Shown: piece by piece, positions 45,751 through 55,320 of the stretch | How the letters are laid out: each line of letters opens with the position of its first letter | Numbering within the stretch: the stretch's first letter is position 1 | Assembly (NCBI GenBank): GCA_021648685.1 | Contig: JAKISI010000006.1 | Coordinates: 1 to 64,000 of the forward strand | Source: Candidatus Polarisedimenticolaceae bacterium | GTDB taxonomy: Bacteria > Pseudomonadota > Gammaproteobacteria > Chromatiales > Chromatiaceae | DNA length: 64,000 nt | Reading direction: 5' to 3' | Made by a program: the position numbers and the translations under genes | The notes under the pieces: generated by a model | Database searches by the model: none | What the model saw: only the letters and a program-made list of their open reading frames with translations | What the model was told of the DNA's origin: nothing

Positions 45751-45814
45751 GGAATGCTCCCAAGATTATTTGGGGGGCATTGTCGGCATGATGGGGGAAG
45801 GTTGCAAGTCAAAT

Positions 45815-47359
45815 ATGGAACAAACCGCTAACAGAGAGAGCTGGAAGCAGACACTCATCGCCTATAAACACCCTCGCGTGATAACCATGCTGTTTCTGGG
45901 GTTTGCGGCCGGGTTGCCCCTGTTGCTGATCTTCTCCAGCCTCTCACTCTGGCTGCGTGAGGCAGGTGTAGATCGCTCCACTGTGACCTATTTCAGCTGG
46001 GCTGCGCTGGGCTACTCCTTCAAATTTATCTGGGCCCCAATTGTCGATAAGCTGCCGCTTCCCCTGTTGACCCGATGGTTGGGACGGCGGCGTGCCTGGC
46101 TGTTGCTGGCACAGATCGCCATCATCCTGGCTATTCTCTGGATGGCCTTTACCGATCCCGCACAGGCGTTGATGCCGATGGCCTTTGCGGCAGTGATGCT
46201 GGGGTTTTCATCCGCCACTCAGGATATTGTGATCGACGCCTACCGCATTGAATCGGCAGGGGCAGAGCTACAGGCGCTGATGTCCTCCAGCTATATCACC
46301 GGCTACCGGATCGGCATGCTGGTATCCGGCGCAGGAGCACTGAAGCTGGCGGCCTGGTTTGCAACGGGGCAAGAGTACGACTACCAGGCCTGGCAGTGGG
46401 CCTATATCTGGATGGCTGCTGCCATGGCAGTCGGCATCCTGACCACACTGATCATCACAGAGCCTGCGACCGAAAGCCGCAACAGCCGCTATCTCAACAC
46501 CCTGAATGACTATATTCGATTTCTGGCGCTATTTGGTGTGACCGTCTGCAGCTTTGTGCTGCTGTTTGCAGGCTGCGCAGAGCTGGCACAATCACTTAAA
46601 CAGAATATGGGCGGCCTGGGTGGGTTTTCTGTTGAAGCCGCAAGGCTGCTAATCGCCCTGGTGGGTGCCTGGTGCGCAGCCCGGTTGGCTATCCATCTTG
46701 GATTGGCACGCAGAGCGGTATTTCAAGAGACCTACATCGAGCCGCTGGCAGATTTTTTCCGACGTTACGGCAAGGCGGCACTGCTGTTACTGGCACTGGT
46801 TGGGTTGTACCGTATATCGGATATCGTACTGGGTGCCATATCCAATGTCTTTTATCAGGATATGGGTTTCACCAAACACCAGATTGCCGACATCACCAAG
46901 ACCTTTGGTCTGATTATGACCATTGTCGGAGCCTTTTTAGGTGGCGGCCTGTCACTGCGTTATGGGGTGATGCGGATACTTTTACTGGGCGCCTTTCTCT
47001 CCGCAGCAACCAACCTGCTGTTTTTGCTATTGGCACAATCCGGGCCGGAGACATCACTGCTGATGCTGGTGATTGCAGCTGATAACCTGAGCGCAGGGCT
47101 GGCCAGTGCTGCCTTTATCGCCTACCTCTCCAGCCTCACCAACATCTCATTTACCGCCTTTCAATATGCCCTCTTCAGCTCACTGATGACACTGCTGCCA
47201 AAGCTGCTGGGCGGCTACTCCGGCTCTATCGTGGATACGATGGGCTACAGCAACTTTTTTATGATGACCGCCTTGATCGGCCTGCCTGTGATGCTGCTGG
47301 TTTGGCTGGCCGGTAGAAGACTGAAAGTTACAAATCACTCACCCCGCTGGCAACGATAG
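45815..47359 (+). CDS. AmpG-like muropeptide MFS transporter
   Basis: A 514 aa, 12-14-helix MFS protein. The N-terminal LGFAAGLPLLLIFSSLSLWLREAG, the GRRRAWLL motif and GFSSATQDIVIDAYRIE match AmpG, which imports anhydro-muropeptides for cell-wall recycling. The start is uncertain: in-frame ATGs exist at 45788 and 45791, and the frame opens at a TTG at 45770. The last 25 nt overlap the convergent metW gene tail to tail. Confidence 0.85.
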   Translation: MEQTANRESWKQTLIAYKHPRVITMLFLGFAAGLPLLLIFSSLSLWLREAGVDRSTVTYFSWAALGYSFKFIWAPIVDKLPLPLLTRWLGRRRAWLLLAQIAIILAILWMAFTDPAQALMPMAFAAVMLGFSSATQDIVIDAYRIESAGAELQALMSSSYITGYRIGMLVSGAGALKLAAWFATGQEYDYQAWQWAYIWMAAAMAVGILTTLIITEPATESRNSRYLNTLNDYIRFLALFGVTVCSFVLLFAGCAELAQSLKQNMGGLGGFSVEAARLLIALVGAWCAARLAIHLGLARRAVFQETYIEPLADFFRRYGKAALLLLALVGLYRISDIVLGAISNVFYQDMGFTKHQIADITKTFGLIMTIVGAFLGGGLSLRYGVMRILLLGAFLSAATNLLFLLLAQSGPETSLLMLVIAADNLSAGLASAAFIAYLSSLTNISFTAFQYALFSSLMTLLPKLLGGYSGSIVDTMGYSNFFMMTALIGLPVMLLVWLAGRRLKVTNHSPRWQR

Positions 47360-47940
47360 ATGGCTATCTGCCCCAACAGGTTGGGCAGAAAGGTGATGGG
47401 GGCACTGGCACGATGGGCATGATCCAGTATCACCTTCTCTTGTATCTTGATGTTGCGCGCCCGGCAGAGCTGTTGAAAATCCTTGACCGTACAGAGGTGG
47501 ATGTTATGGGTTTCATACCACTGCGAAGGCAGTGCACGCGATACCGGCATCTTACCCTGTAGCCCGAGCTGTATCCGGTTTTTCCAATAGGCAAAGTTGG
47601 GAAAGGTAACAATACCCTGCTTGCCAACACGCAGTACCTCTTGCAGCAGGTGATCCGGGAAGTGTACCGCCTGTAGCGTCTGGGTCATGATGACATAGTC
47701 AAAGGTCTGATCATCAAAATCATCCAGCCCCTTATCCAGATCCGACTGGATGACGTTGACCCCCAGCTGTAGACAGCTGGCGATGTTTTTAGGGTCGATC
47801 TCCAGCCCATACCCTTCAACCTGGCGCTCTTCGTGCAGCGCATGCAACAGGGCACCATTGCCGCAGCCAAGATCCAGCACGCGAGAGCCAGGAGCGATCC
47901 ACTCTTTGATAATAACCAGGTCTGATCGTAGTAGTGACAT
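47335..47940 (-). CDS. metW: Methionine biosynthesis protein MetW
   Basis: A 201 aa class-I methyltransferase-like protein (RVLDLGCGNGALLHAL) matching MetW, which pairs with MetX and is needed for full homoserine acyltransferase activity in several proteobacteria. The start is taken as ATG 47940, 4 nt after the metX stop; a longer frame from 47967 would overlap metX. Confidence 0.92.
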   Translation of the reverse strand: MSLLRSDLVIIKEWIAPGSRVLDLGCGNGALLHALHEERQVEGYGLEIDPKNIASCLQLGVNVIQSDLDKGLDDFDDQTFDYVIMTQTLQAVHFPDHLLQEVLRVGKQGIVTFPNFAYWKNRIQLGLQGKMPVSRALPSQWYETHNIHLCTVKDFQQLCRARNIKIQEKVILDHAHRASAPITFLPNLLGQIAIYRCQRGE

Positions 47941-47944
47941 CGCA

Positions 47945-49075
47945 TCAAACCCCGGCCATGTAGGCATTTAACACATCCGTGTAGTAGCTGTTTGGTAGGA
48001 GAAAGGCATCGTGCCCCTCACTCGATTCAACCTCAACATAACTGACCTGGCGCTGTGCATCGGTCAGTGCTTTGACAATCTCTGTTGAGCGGGTCGGAGC
48101 AAAGCGCCAATCGCTGGTGAAGGAGATAACCAGGAATTTGGCCTGCGTCTGGCTAAGTGCTTCTGCCAGGCCACCTTCAAAATCTGCGGCCGGGTCAAAG
48201 TAGTCCAGCGCCTTGGTCATCAGCAGGTAGGTGTTGGCATCGAAGCGCTCTACAAATGAGCTGCCTTGATGGCGCAGGTAGCTCTCTACCTGGAACTGCA
48301 CATCAAAATCATAGCTGAGGCGACCGGTCTGAAGGTCGCGGCCAAACTGGGCGCGCATGGCATCATCAGAGAGGTAGGTGATATGCCCCAACATGCGGGC
48401 CAGCATGAGGCCTCGGCGTGGGACGACATTGTGTTCATAGTAGTGACCACCGTGGAATTCAGGGTCAGACAGAATGGCTTGGCGCGCCACCTCATTGAAC
48501 CCGATATTCTGCGCTGAAAGCCGTGGTGCTGCCGCTATCACCAGCGCATGGCGCAGTTTGTCGGGGTAGTCGATGGCCCATTGAAGCACCTGCATGCCAC
48601 CCAAGCTGCCCCCCACAACCGCCGCCCACTGGTTGATGCCGATGCTGTCCATCAGCTGTTTCTGGCTGCTGACCCAATCCTTTACCGTAAAGAGCGGGAA
48701 GTCCGGGCCATAAAATTTGCCGGTCTTGGGGTTGATGGTATTGGGACCGGTTGAGCCTTTGCAGCCGCCCAGGTTGTTGGGGCAGACCACAAAATAACGG
48801 CGGGTATCAAAGACCTTACCTGGGCCTATATAGCCGTCCCACCATCCGGGTTTACGATCTTCCATGCTGTGATAGCCTGCCGCATGGTGATCACCAGAGA
48901 GGGCATGGCAGAACAGCAGGGCATTATCACGTTTGGCATTGAGTTTGCCATAGGTTTCATAGATCAGGTCAAAGTGCGGCAGCGTTTGACCACAGACCAG
49001 CTCAATTGGCTCATCAAAATGTGCGGTTTGCGGGGCGACCAGCCCAACGGAATCGGCTGGTATTGATTTTGGCAT
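47945..49075 (-). CDS. metX: Homoserine O-acyltransferase MetX
   Basis: A 376 aa alpha/beta-hydrolase enzyme that activates homoserine in methionine synthesis. The nucleophile is S157 (GGSLGGMQ), with the acid in [10 protein letters not shown] and His in EGHDAFLL. The acyl donor cannot be read by eye: many proteobacterial MetX proteins use succinyl-CoA despite their name. It is directly upstream of metW. Confidence 0.93.
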   Translation of the reverse strand: MPKSIPADSVGLVAPQTAHFDEPIELVCGQTLPHFDLIYETYGKLNAKRDNALLFCHALSGDHHAAGYHSMEDRKPGWWDGYIGPGKVFDTRRYFVVCPNNLGGCKGSTGPNTINPKTGKFYGPDFPLFTVKDWVSSQKQLMDSIGINQWAAVVGGSLGGMQVLQWAIDYPDKLRHALVIAAAPRLSAQNIGFNEVARQAILSDPEFHGGHYYEHNVVPRRGLMLARMLGHITYLSDDAMRAQFGRDLQTGRLSYDFDVQFQVESYLRHQGSSFVERFDANTYLLMTKALDYFDPAADFEGGLAEALSQTQAKFLVISFTSDWRFAPTRSTEIVKALTDAQRQVSYVEVESSEGHDAFLLPNSYYTDVLNAYMAGV

Positions 49076-49094
49076 ACAGGGTTCCAGACACCTT

Positions 49095-49127
49095 AAACAA
49101 AGAACCCAAGTCTAATTAGTGCTTGGG
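49095..49127 (-). terminator. Terminator downstream of the dynamin-like gene
   Basis: On the minus strand, CCCAAG (49127-49122) pairs with CTTGGG (49110-49105) around a further CTA/TAG pairing and is followed by TTCTTTGTTT. It lies between the GTPase stop and the metX start, so it separates those two transcripts. Confidence 0.7.
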
Positions 49128-49142
49128 CAGGGTGCAACAGGT

Positions 49143-51122
49143 TTAAGTGGCTGAACGGTTGCTGACCAGACGAGGCCGTGGGCGCTCTTCATCTGTAGCA
49201 GGATGGCTTTGGATCAGCCTGTTCTGCATATTGCGCAGTGCAGTCAGCTGGCGCATCTGGACTTTGTACTCTTTTTCCAGCTCATTGATACGCAGTTGCA
49301 GGGTATCTCTGGAGTTGCTGATTTCACGCAGATTTTTCAGTCTGCGCTCCAGCATATCCCGGTGGTCGCGTATTTGGTACACCAGTGGTTGGAGTGCCGT
49401 ATCCAGCCAGTTGTCGGCCTCTTTATTGGCTCTGACAAAAATAGTGCGCGCACTGTCTATGATGGTGTTAAAGAAGCGCTTCACCACAAAGTGTTTAATA
49501 CTCATCATTGTGATGGTGCTGTTACGAAATGCTTCTGCCTCTTTAAACAGCGTCTGTAGTTCCAGCCGGTATTTCATAACAGAAAACATCTTGGGCTGGA
49601 TAGCCGCAAAGCCATGATCACACTGAAAGCGATGGTATGCCATTCGAACCAGCTTGCGTAGCGCTTCACTATGAAGGGTGACCTGTTGCATTCTGCTGCG
49701 CAGCTTTTCAAACAGACTCTGCATCTCATTTTTGAGACCGTGAGTCGTCCAGTTCTCCAGCATATTTGCATGTGATTCTGTAATGATCCGGTCAAGTTCA
49801 TCCAGATCCAATGCGTTGCGAAGCAATATTGCCTGCGTTTTGAGTTTGTGGCGGTTTACCTGAAACTGCGCTACATCATCCAGATATTTGGCCTTTTCAC
49901 TCTGTAATTTACGCAGCAGCTGAATAATAATCTCTGTGCTTTCATTACTGAGCGATTTAAGCTCCAGGTACTCTTTTTTTATCTGCTTCAGGTTACTGGA
50001 GATAATGGCGCTGGAATCCTCCAGCAGTTCGCCGATGTCCGTTGCGGTATTGTCCTGAAGTATCCTCTGCTTTTCCTGAAGAATGTTGTCAGAGAGATAG
50101 GTTTCAAGCTCAGGCAGACCACTCCGATTAAGTAGCGCATCATCCTGTTTTACCTTTGCCACCAGCCCTTTCTGCGCAGATACAGGGAAAATACTACCTT
50201 CATCAACCCCCAATATAGTTGCCGTTAATGATTGCTGTTTTCTGATGGAGTTCTGGATGTCGGTTTTATCCCGCAGCTCATCCCAAAGCATATCCACTTT
50301 ATTCATCACAACAATCAGCCCATGCTGGCGGTTGCCTTGAAAACGTTTGATATGATGCTGCCACATCTGGAGATCCGAGCGGGTGACACCTGTATCGGCA
50401 GCCAGCACAAAAAGCACTGCCTGTGCCTCTGGCAAAATATTTAATGTCAGCTCTGGCTCATGCCCCAGTGCGTTGAGTCCGGGGGTATCGAGTATGCATA
50501 ACCCCTGTTTTAGCAGCGGGTGAGGAAAGCTGATCAGTGCATGTCGCCAACGAGGAATCTCAACATGTGTGGTCGGAGTGGATTGATCAATCTCCATCTC
50601 ATCATCATAGAGTCCAAGCTGCCCGGCCTCTGCCACCGTGACGCGCTTTATCTCCCCTACCTGGCTGAGCGCCTCTTCAATCTGCTTTGATGATTCGAGG
50701 TTTAGCGGGTAATGAACCCACTCTGCTGCATCCTCTTTCAGCTCCGCAAGAGATATATCCTGAAGACGGGTTTCGATGGGCAGCAGGCGAATATAGGCCG
50801 CATCGACGGCGCTGTCATAGAATAGCTCCGTTGGGCACATAGTGGTGCGCCCCGGGGTCGATGGCAGGAGCCGATGGCCGTAATCTGCAAAAAAAATGGC
50901 GTTGATCAGCTCTGTTTTGCCACGCGAAAATTCAGCCGCAAAGGCGATAGTCAGTCGATCCTCTTTTAACGTATTCAGGCAGGATGCAATACGTCGCCTC
51001 GTCTCTGGCGTAGCCATGCCATGCTCTTCCAGCCAGGGTTGATATTCCTGAATGGTCTGAATGAGCTTTACCTTCCACTGCTCATAGGCATGAAGCTGTT
51101 GTTTCAGGCGGGTGGTTTCCAT
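49143..51122 (-). CDS. Dynamin-like GTPase
   Basis: A 659 aa protein with a dynamin-family G domain. G1 is AEFSRGKTE at about residues 63-71, G2 is the TT in STPGRTTMCPTE, G3 is LDTPGL near 210, and G4 is NKVD near 274. A long helical region with coiled coils follows (about 350-650). Such proteins remodel membranes or protect them from stress. The P-loop begins with A rather than the usual G, which is common in dynamin relatives. It is a single gene rather than the tandem pair typical of some bacterial dynamins. The promoter gap 51123-51299 holds a 12 bp tandem repeat (TTTATAGTAGC) but no gene. Confidence 0.85.
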   Translation of the reverse strand: METTRLKQQLHAYEQWKVKLIQTIQEYQPWLEEHGMATPETRRRIASCLNTLKEDRLTIAFAAEFSRGKTELINAIFFADYGHRLLPSTPGRTTMCPTELFYDSAVDAAYIRLLPIETRLQDISLAELKEDAAEWVHYPLNLESSKQIEEALSQVGEIKRVTVAEAGQLGLYDDEMEIDQSTPTTHVEIPRWRHALISFPHPLLKQGLCILDTPGLNALGHEPELTLNILPEAQAVLFVLAADTGVTRSDLQMWQHHIKRFQGNRQHGLIVVMNKVDMLWDELRDKTDIQNSIRKQQSLTATILGVDEGSIFPVSAQKGLVAKVKQDDALLNRSGLPELETYLSDNILQEKQRILQDNTATDIGELLEDSSAIISSNLKQIKKEYLELKSLSNESTEIIIQLLRKLQSEKAKYLDDVAQFQVNRHKLKTQAILLRNALDLDELDRIITESHANMLENWTTHGLKNEMQSLFEKLRSRMQQVTLHSEALRKLVRMAYHRFQCDHGFAAIQPKMFSVMKYRLELQTLFKEAEAFRNSTITMMSIKHFVVKRFFNTIIDSARTIFVRANKEADNWLDTALQPLVYQIRDHRDMLERRLKNLREISNSRDTLQLRINELEKEYKVQMRQLTALRNMQNRLIQSHPATDEERPRPRLVSNRSAT

Positions 51123-51299
51123 GCAAATATTATTCTGTCTTTTAGTAACTGTTCAGCTCTCTGGATTGTAGCGCTGTTTTATAGTAGCACCGCTTTATAG
51201 TAGCCGCCTGTTTTTATGATGAACTGCACCGATAGTTCGCTAAATGGTTTTACGACCTTTATCCAGTGCTACCAAAAATATATCACTGATTTGATGCAG

Positions 51300-51698
51300 T
51301 TACCGGTCTCTACCCTGCGTGATTACCCCCTCAATATACCGAGTCAATCCATCCTGTTCCGGCTCAGGCAGCCCCATATACTCAAGCCCAATGTGATAAC
51401 AATCTCTCGAGATACGGCGAAACTGAAACAGGCGGCACTGCGTATGAATTGAAGCGGCATCTTCCATGGGCAGCGTTATTGTAATTGTCACCTCGGCCGG
51501 CTGGCTTTTTTCAGATAACCGCTGGTTAACCGTCAACTGCTCAAACCTGTCTCGATCGGTAACAATCAACAGCCCGGTTTGAGAGATGTTTTTAGTTGTG
51601 GCAGTAAAAACCAGTCCACACTCTGCCTTGATCTCTACGGATAGATCCACCTCAATACGGGGGAAGCGCCTCCTTGTTGATATTGTTGGTTGCTTCAT
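51300..51698 (-). CDS. PilZ domain protein
   Basis: A 132 aa small protein made up almost entirely of a PilZ domain. The RRRFPR box and the NISQTGLL segment correspond to the cyclic di-GMP-binding RxxxR and D/NxSxxG motifs, here with N instead of D. It may be a cyclic di-GMP effector; the diguanylate cyclase at 35874-37241 shows that the second messenger is made here. The ATG at 51698 is preceded by CAGGT. Confidence 0.82.
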   Translation of the reverse strand: MKQPTISTRRRFPRIEVDLSVEIKAECGLVFTATTKNISQTGLLIVTDRDRFEQLTVNQRLSEKSQPAEVTITITLPMEDAASIHTQCRLFQFRRISRDCYHIGLEYMGLPEPEQDGLTRYIEGVITQGRDR

Positions 51699-51896
51699 TG
51701 GCGTTTACCTGAACAATCTGTAAGCCGGTGCAATAAATGGACAAAAATCATGCAATCTCTACTCTGATCGTAGATAAATTTACAGTAGTTATCTATAACT
51801 TCCCGCAAAAACAACCTGTTTTCAGGCCTGGATTGTCGATTTCATCGCAAAATTACAGCCTTTTCTGCTACTCAAAGTATTCCATTAAATACTGCT

Positions 51897-52709
51897 CTAA
51901 TGTTGGCAACGGGTACAATAAAAGCTGGAACGCTGGCCAATAACCCGTTGCACAATGGGATGACCGCAACTCAGGCAGGGGCTGCTTTCACGACCATAAA
52001 CCCGAAGTTTTTGCGCAAAATACCCTGCACTTCCATCCTCATGTTGAAAATCCTTTAGCGTGGTACCACCCTGGGCTATCGCCTCCTGCAACACCTGCTT
52101 GATCTCTTGTGCAAGATGCAGATAGCGTTTTAATGCGATGCAATTGCCTGGACGAACCGGATGGATACCTGCACGAAACAGTGATTCACTGGCATAGATA
52201 TTACCCACCCCAACCACCACCCTGCTATCCATAATAAAGTTTTTTACCGCTACCTTGCGATTTCGTGACAAGCGATAGAGATGATCTCCATCAAATTCAC
52301 TGGCCAGTGGTTCCGGCCCAAGATGTTGAATCAGCTTGTGCCGGGTTGGATCAGCCGCTGTCCAAAGCAGTGCACCAAACCGGCGGGGGTCACGCAGGCG
52401 CAGAGCATTTTCGCCCAATACAATATCCACATGATCATGCGGCCCAGGTTGGGAAGTTACAGGCAAGATGCGCAGGCTGCCAGACATGCCAAGGTGGATA
52501 ATAATAGTGCCACCAGTCAGGCGCAGAAAAAGATATTTTGCCCGGCGTTCAACCGCCAGGATCTGCTGCCCCGGCAGGGTCTTTTTCAACCGTTGCGGGA
52601 TTGGCCAGCGCAGCTGCGGCTGCCGGATGATAATACGCTGAATGGTTCTGCCCAGCAGATGGGGTTCGATGCCACAGCGGGTTGTTTCAACCTCTGGCAG
52701 TTCAGGCAT
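51897..52709 (-). CDS. mutM: Formamidopyrimidine-DNA glycosylase
   Basis: A 270 aa base-excision enzyme that removes oxidised purines such as 8-oxoguanine and cleaves the strand. The catalytic N-terminal P2-E3 (MPELPEVE), the conserved Lys near 57 (RRAKYLFLRL), the HLGMSG loop and the C-terminal zinc finger (C-x2-C-x16-C-x2-C) are intact. It is the last gene of the ABC operon, 3 nt after DUF4340. The preceding gap 51699-51896 is AT-rich with no gene. Confidence 0.96.
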   Translation of the reverse strand: MPELPEVETTRCGIEPHLLGRTIQRIIIRQPQLRWPIPQRLKKTLPGQQILAVERRAKYLFLRLTGGTIIIHLGMSGSLRILPVTSQPGPHDHVDIVLGENALRLRDPRRFGALLWTAADPTRHKLIQHLGPEPLASEFDGDHLYRLSRNRKVAVKNFIMDSRVVVGVGNIYASESLFRAGIHPVRPGNCIALKRYLHLAQEIKQVLQEAIAQGGTTLKDFQHEDGSAGYFAQKLRVYGRESSPCLSCGHPIVQRVIGQRSSFYCTRCQH

Positions 52710-52712
52710 GAG

Positions 52713-53216
52713 CTATGGCATTTCCGTTTTTCTGACAAAGTCATCTGCCTGCGCCATCAGGTGGTGATGAAAACCATTGTTGATCAGATGCAGTTGATCG
52801 CCAATTCGCACATAGCGTCTGAACTGTATCGGTTCATTGCCGCCTATCTCCAGTCTTGTCTCATTCAATTGCAACTGGATCGGGGGTGGATCAAGACCAA
52901 ACTCAGCCCATTGCAACTCTGGTATGGCAAACCGGCTGAAACTGCGGGTTGTGGTTATATCCAGCAGTTGCCTGATACGCTGTTCATTGGCTGGTTTTTT
53001 ATAGGGGCGGGTCATGTGCCAGCTGCCCTGCTGCCTCTCCATTACCAAGTCACGGCCACGTTGATCACTGATGCGAATATAATCAACCTCTTCCGGCGTA
53101 AGATTGGTCAGCGGAAATGTATCAATGGCCGGTTTCATGCCCGGCTCAAGATAGGCCACCAGCGCCAACAACAATACCAGCCCAAACAACCCCAGGTTGA
53201 CCGCTTTATAATTCAC
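52713..53216 (-). CDS. DUF4340 protein
   Basis: A 167 aa protein with an N-terminal membrane anchor (residues 7-24) and a soluble DUF4340 domain (TPEEVDYIRIS, GSWHMTRPYKKPANEQRIRQLLD, FGLDPPPIQLQL). This domain typically accompanies Gld-type ABC proteins. It lies between gldG-like and mutM genes. Confidence 0.85.
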   Translation of the reverse strand: MNYKAVNLGLFGLVLLLALVAYLEPGMKPAIDTFPLTNLTPEEVDYIRISDQRGRDLVMERQQGSWHMTRPYKKPANEQRIRQLLDITTTRSFSRFAIPELQWAEFGLDPPPIQLQLNETRLEIGGNEPIQFRRYVRIGDQLHLINNGFHHHLMAQADDFVRKTEMP

Positions 53217-53223
53217 TCTGTGG

Positions 53224-54564
53224 TCACCTTCGCCTTCTGCGCCACCAGATTATCGCCCCGGTAGCGATCAGCCCCAGTGGCAGCACCATCAGAAACCCAA
53301 AACCAATGATCAGTGTTGCGGCATGCGAAAGATTCAGACTCAAATCGGGGGCAGTTTTGGCCGGAATATTAAGCAGGCGCTCTTCACGGGTCAACCAACG
53401 TATCAGATTCAGCCCCAGGTCAAGATTGCCACCATTTCCCAGATAGGCGTTGGAGAGAAAATCCCCGTCGCCAATCACAAGAATACGCTGTTGACGAGTG
53501 GCATTTTTGTCTACGATTTCACGTGTCAGCGCCACCCCAATATGTAACGGCCCGGCCTGCTCGCCCAGTGCCGGATCACGACTGATTTCACCTTCTATTG
53601 TGCCGGTCTCATTCCAGCTGCGCGGCAGTGTCGTCAGTAGCGGTGTCGCTTGCCACTGGCTGCTGCTGACACGAATTGCCGCCGCATGGGGATAGATCGT
53701 AAGCAGTTCAAACCCCTGGGTGGCCGGATGTTGAGGATATTTTGGCACGATGGCTACTGCGGGATCCTGAATCTTTAGCGCACCGGCATTGGCATCCACG
53801 ATGGTTCCTGGTAAAAATTCAATGCCCAACTCCTTCGCCAGTGGCTCCAATCCATGCTGTCCACCGGGGTCTGACAGCCAGAGCAGATTGCCGCCCTGCG
53901 CAACGAAGCCGCTTATCTGTCCAACCTCGCTGGGCAGATAGGCCACCCGTGGCGAAGCGATAATCAACAGGCTGGTGTTATCAGGGATCTCTGCCGCTGT
54001 AACAATATCCAGCGGTTGCAGCTGAAAGCCTTTGCGCTTTAGCTCTTCGCCAAAGTCGCCCAGATCAAAGTTGGCCGCCCCCGCCAGGTTGCGTTCACCA
54101 TGCCCGGTTACTGGCACCAGCCAATGCGTCTGCTGCTGTGCCAAACGCTGTATGGCATTACTCAGTGCCTGCTCGGTAATCTGTCGCAGTGTCTCGCTGC
54201 GCCCCTGGTACTCCAGCAGCAGCTCACCTGACAGGGTGATGCCAAGCTGGCGCACCTGCTCCGGGTGTCGTTCTGGATTTACAAAGTGCAGTTCAAGATC
54301 CGGTTTATAGCGCTGGTAGCGTTCAATAATCTCACGGATTCCCTGTCGCAACAGCGGGTTTTCAGGGGCAAAGCTGGTGATACGCAGTGGAGCGTCAAGC
54401 CGTGCCAGCATCTGTTGACTGGGCTCAGAGAGGGTATTGCGCGCCCCTGCGCTCCAGTCCCACTGGGCATCGTAGCGCAGGCTGAGCCAGGCAATCAGCC
54501 CGGCTGCCACAATCAGCAGCAGATAAAAGAGCAGGCTCTCCAGGCGTGTGATTATGCTGCGCAT
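53224..54564 (-). CDS. GldG-like ABC-associated envelope protein
   Basis: A 446 aa protein anchored by a transmembrane helix at each end (about residues 10-28 and 415-440) with a large periplasmic domain (LVPVTGHGERNLAG and DNTSLLIIASPRVAYLPSEV). This matches GldG / ABC-type uncharacterised transport auxiliary proteins. It sits 3 nt after the permease gene and belongs with it. Confidence 0.85.
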   Translation of the reverse strand: MRSIITRLESLLFYLLLIVAAGLIAWLSLRYDAQWDWSAGARNTLSEPSQQMLARLDAPLRITSFAPENPLLRQGIREIIERYQRYKPDLELHFVNPERHPEQVRQLGITLSGELLLEYQGRSETLRQITEQALSNAIQRLAQQQTHWLVPVTGHGERNLAGAANFDLGDFGEELKRKGFQLQPLDIVTAAEIPDNTSLLIIASPRVAYLPSEVGQISGFVAQGGNLLWLSDPGGQHGLEPLAKELGIEFLPGTIVDANAGALKIQDPAVAIVPKYPQHPATQGFELLTIYPHAAAIRVSSSQWQATPLLTTLPRSWNETGTIEGEISRDPALGEQAGPLHIGVALTREIVDKNATRQQRILVIGDGDFLSNAYLGNGGNLDLGLNLIRWLTREERLLNIPAKTAPDLSLNLSHAATLIIGFGFLMVLPLGLIATGAIIWWRRRRR

Positions 54565-54567
54565 CTG

Positions 54568-55320
54568 CTATGGCCGGGTGCGCAGTGCATCAAGTCGATG
54601 CACGGAGAGGATCAAACACAAGCCGATAATGAGCAGGAAGTAGATCAGATCACTGCTACGCACCAGGCCACTCAACAGCCGATCAAAATGGGTCGGCATG
54701 GCCATCCAGGCAAATAACGCGCTGCCTTTGCCTTCAGCTCCCGCCGCCAGATTGATCAGCCACAGAAACAGCAGTAGACCATAGCTGCCCACCGCCGCCA
54801 CAACAGGCTGTGGGGAGAGTGTAGAGAGGTAGAGCCCAATGGCTGCCGCCGCCGCAAGCACCAGGCCAAGGCCAAGCAGCCCGGCCGCCAGCCGCCCCAG
54901 ATCAAGCTCACCACCGCTCAGCAGCGAGAGCGCCATCACCGCACCCATCGACAAAATAACGCCCAGCATGGCCAGCAGCCCAAGGTACTTCCCCAGCACA
55001 ATCTGATAGATGGAGATCGGTGCAGAGCAGAGCAGACTAAAGGTGCCACTGCGCAGCTCTTCACTAATCAGGCGCATGGAGAGCAGCGGAATCAGCAGCA
55101 GGGTGATGATGGCAACATTGCCCAACAGCGGCACAACGATGAGATCTGTCAGCCCCGGTGCATTCTCCAACCTTAAAAGACGGGACTGAAGACGGGTAAA
55201 ATTTTCCATCTGAACCAGAAACAGCCAGGCAAGAATGAACTGCATCACTGCCAACAGGTTCCAGGCCAGTGGCGAGAGAAACAGGCTGCGCAGCTCACGT
55301 CCGGCAATGGTCAGGATCAT
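54568..55320 (-). CDS. GldF-like ABC transporter permease
   Basis: A 250 aa inner-membrane permease with six hydrophobic segments of the ABC-2 type. It overlaps the ATPase gene by 4 nt (ATGA) and is followed by the GldG-like gene, the GldA-F-G order. The substrate is unknown; outside Bacteroidetes these systems are not tied to gliding. Confidence 0.85.
   Translation of the reverse strand: MILTIAGRELRSLFLSPLAWNLLAVMQFILAWLFLVQMENFTRLQSRLLRLENAPGLTDLIVVPLLGNVAIITLLLIPLLSMRLISEELRSGTFSLLCSAPISIYQIVLGKYLGLLAMLGVILSMGAVMALSLLSGGELDLGRLAAGLLGLGLVLAAAAAIGLYLSTLSPQPVVAAVGSYGLLLFLWLINLAAGAEGKGSALFAWMAMPTHFDRLLSGLVRSSDLIYFLLIIGLCLILSVHRLDALRTRP

Noticed and set aside
49076-49142. Possible SAM riboswitch upstream of metX
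   Set aside because: The gap is only 67 nt; the visible hairpin has the form of a terminator for the dynamin-like gene.
51216-51452. 78 aa plus-strand frame overlapping the PilZ gene
   Set aside because: It is antisense to a recognisable PilZ domain and shows no motif.
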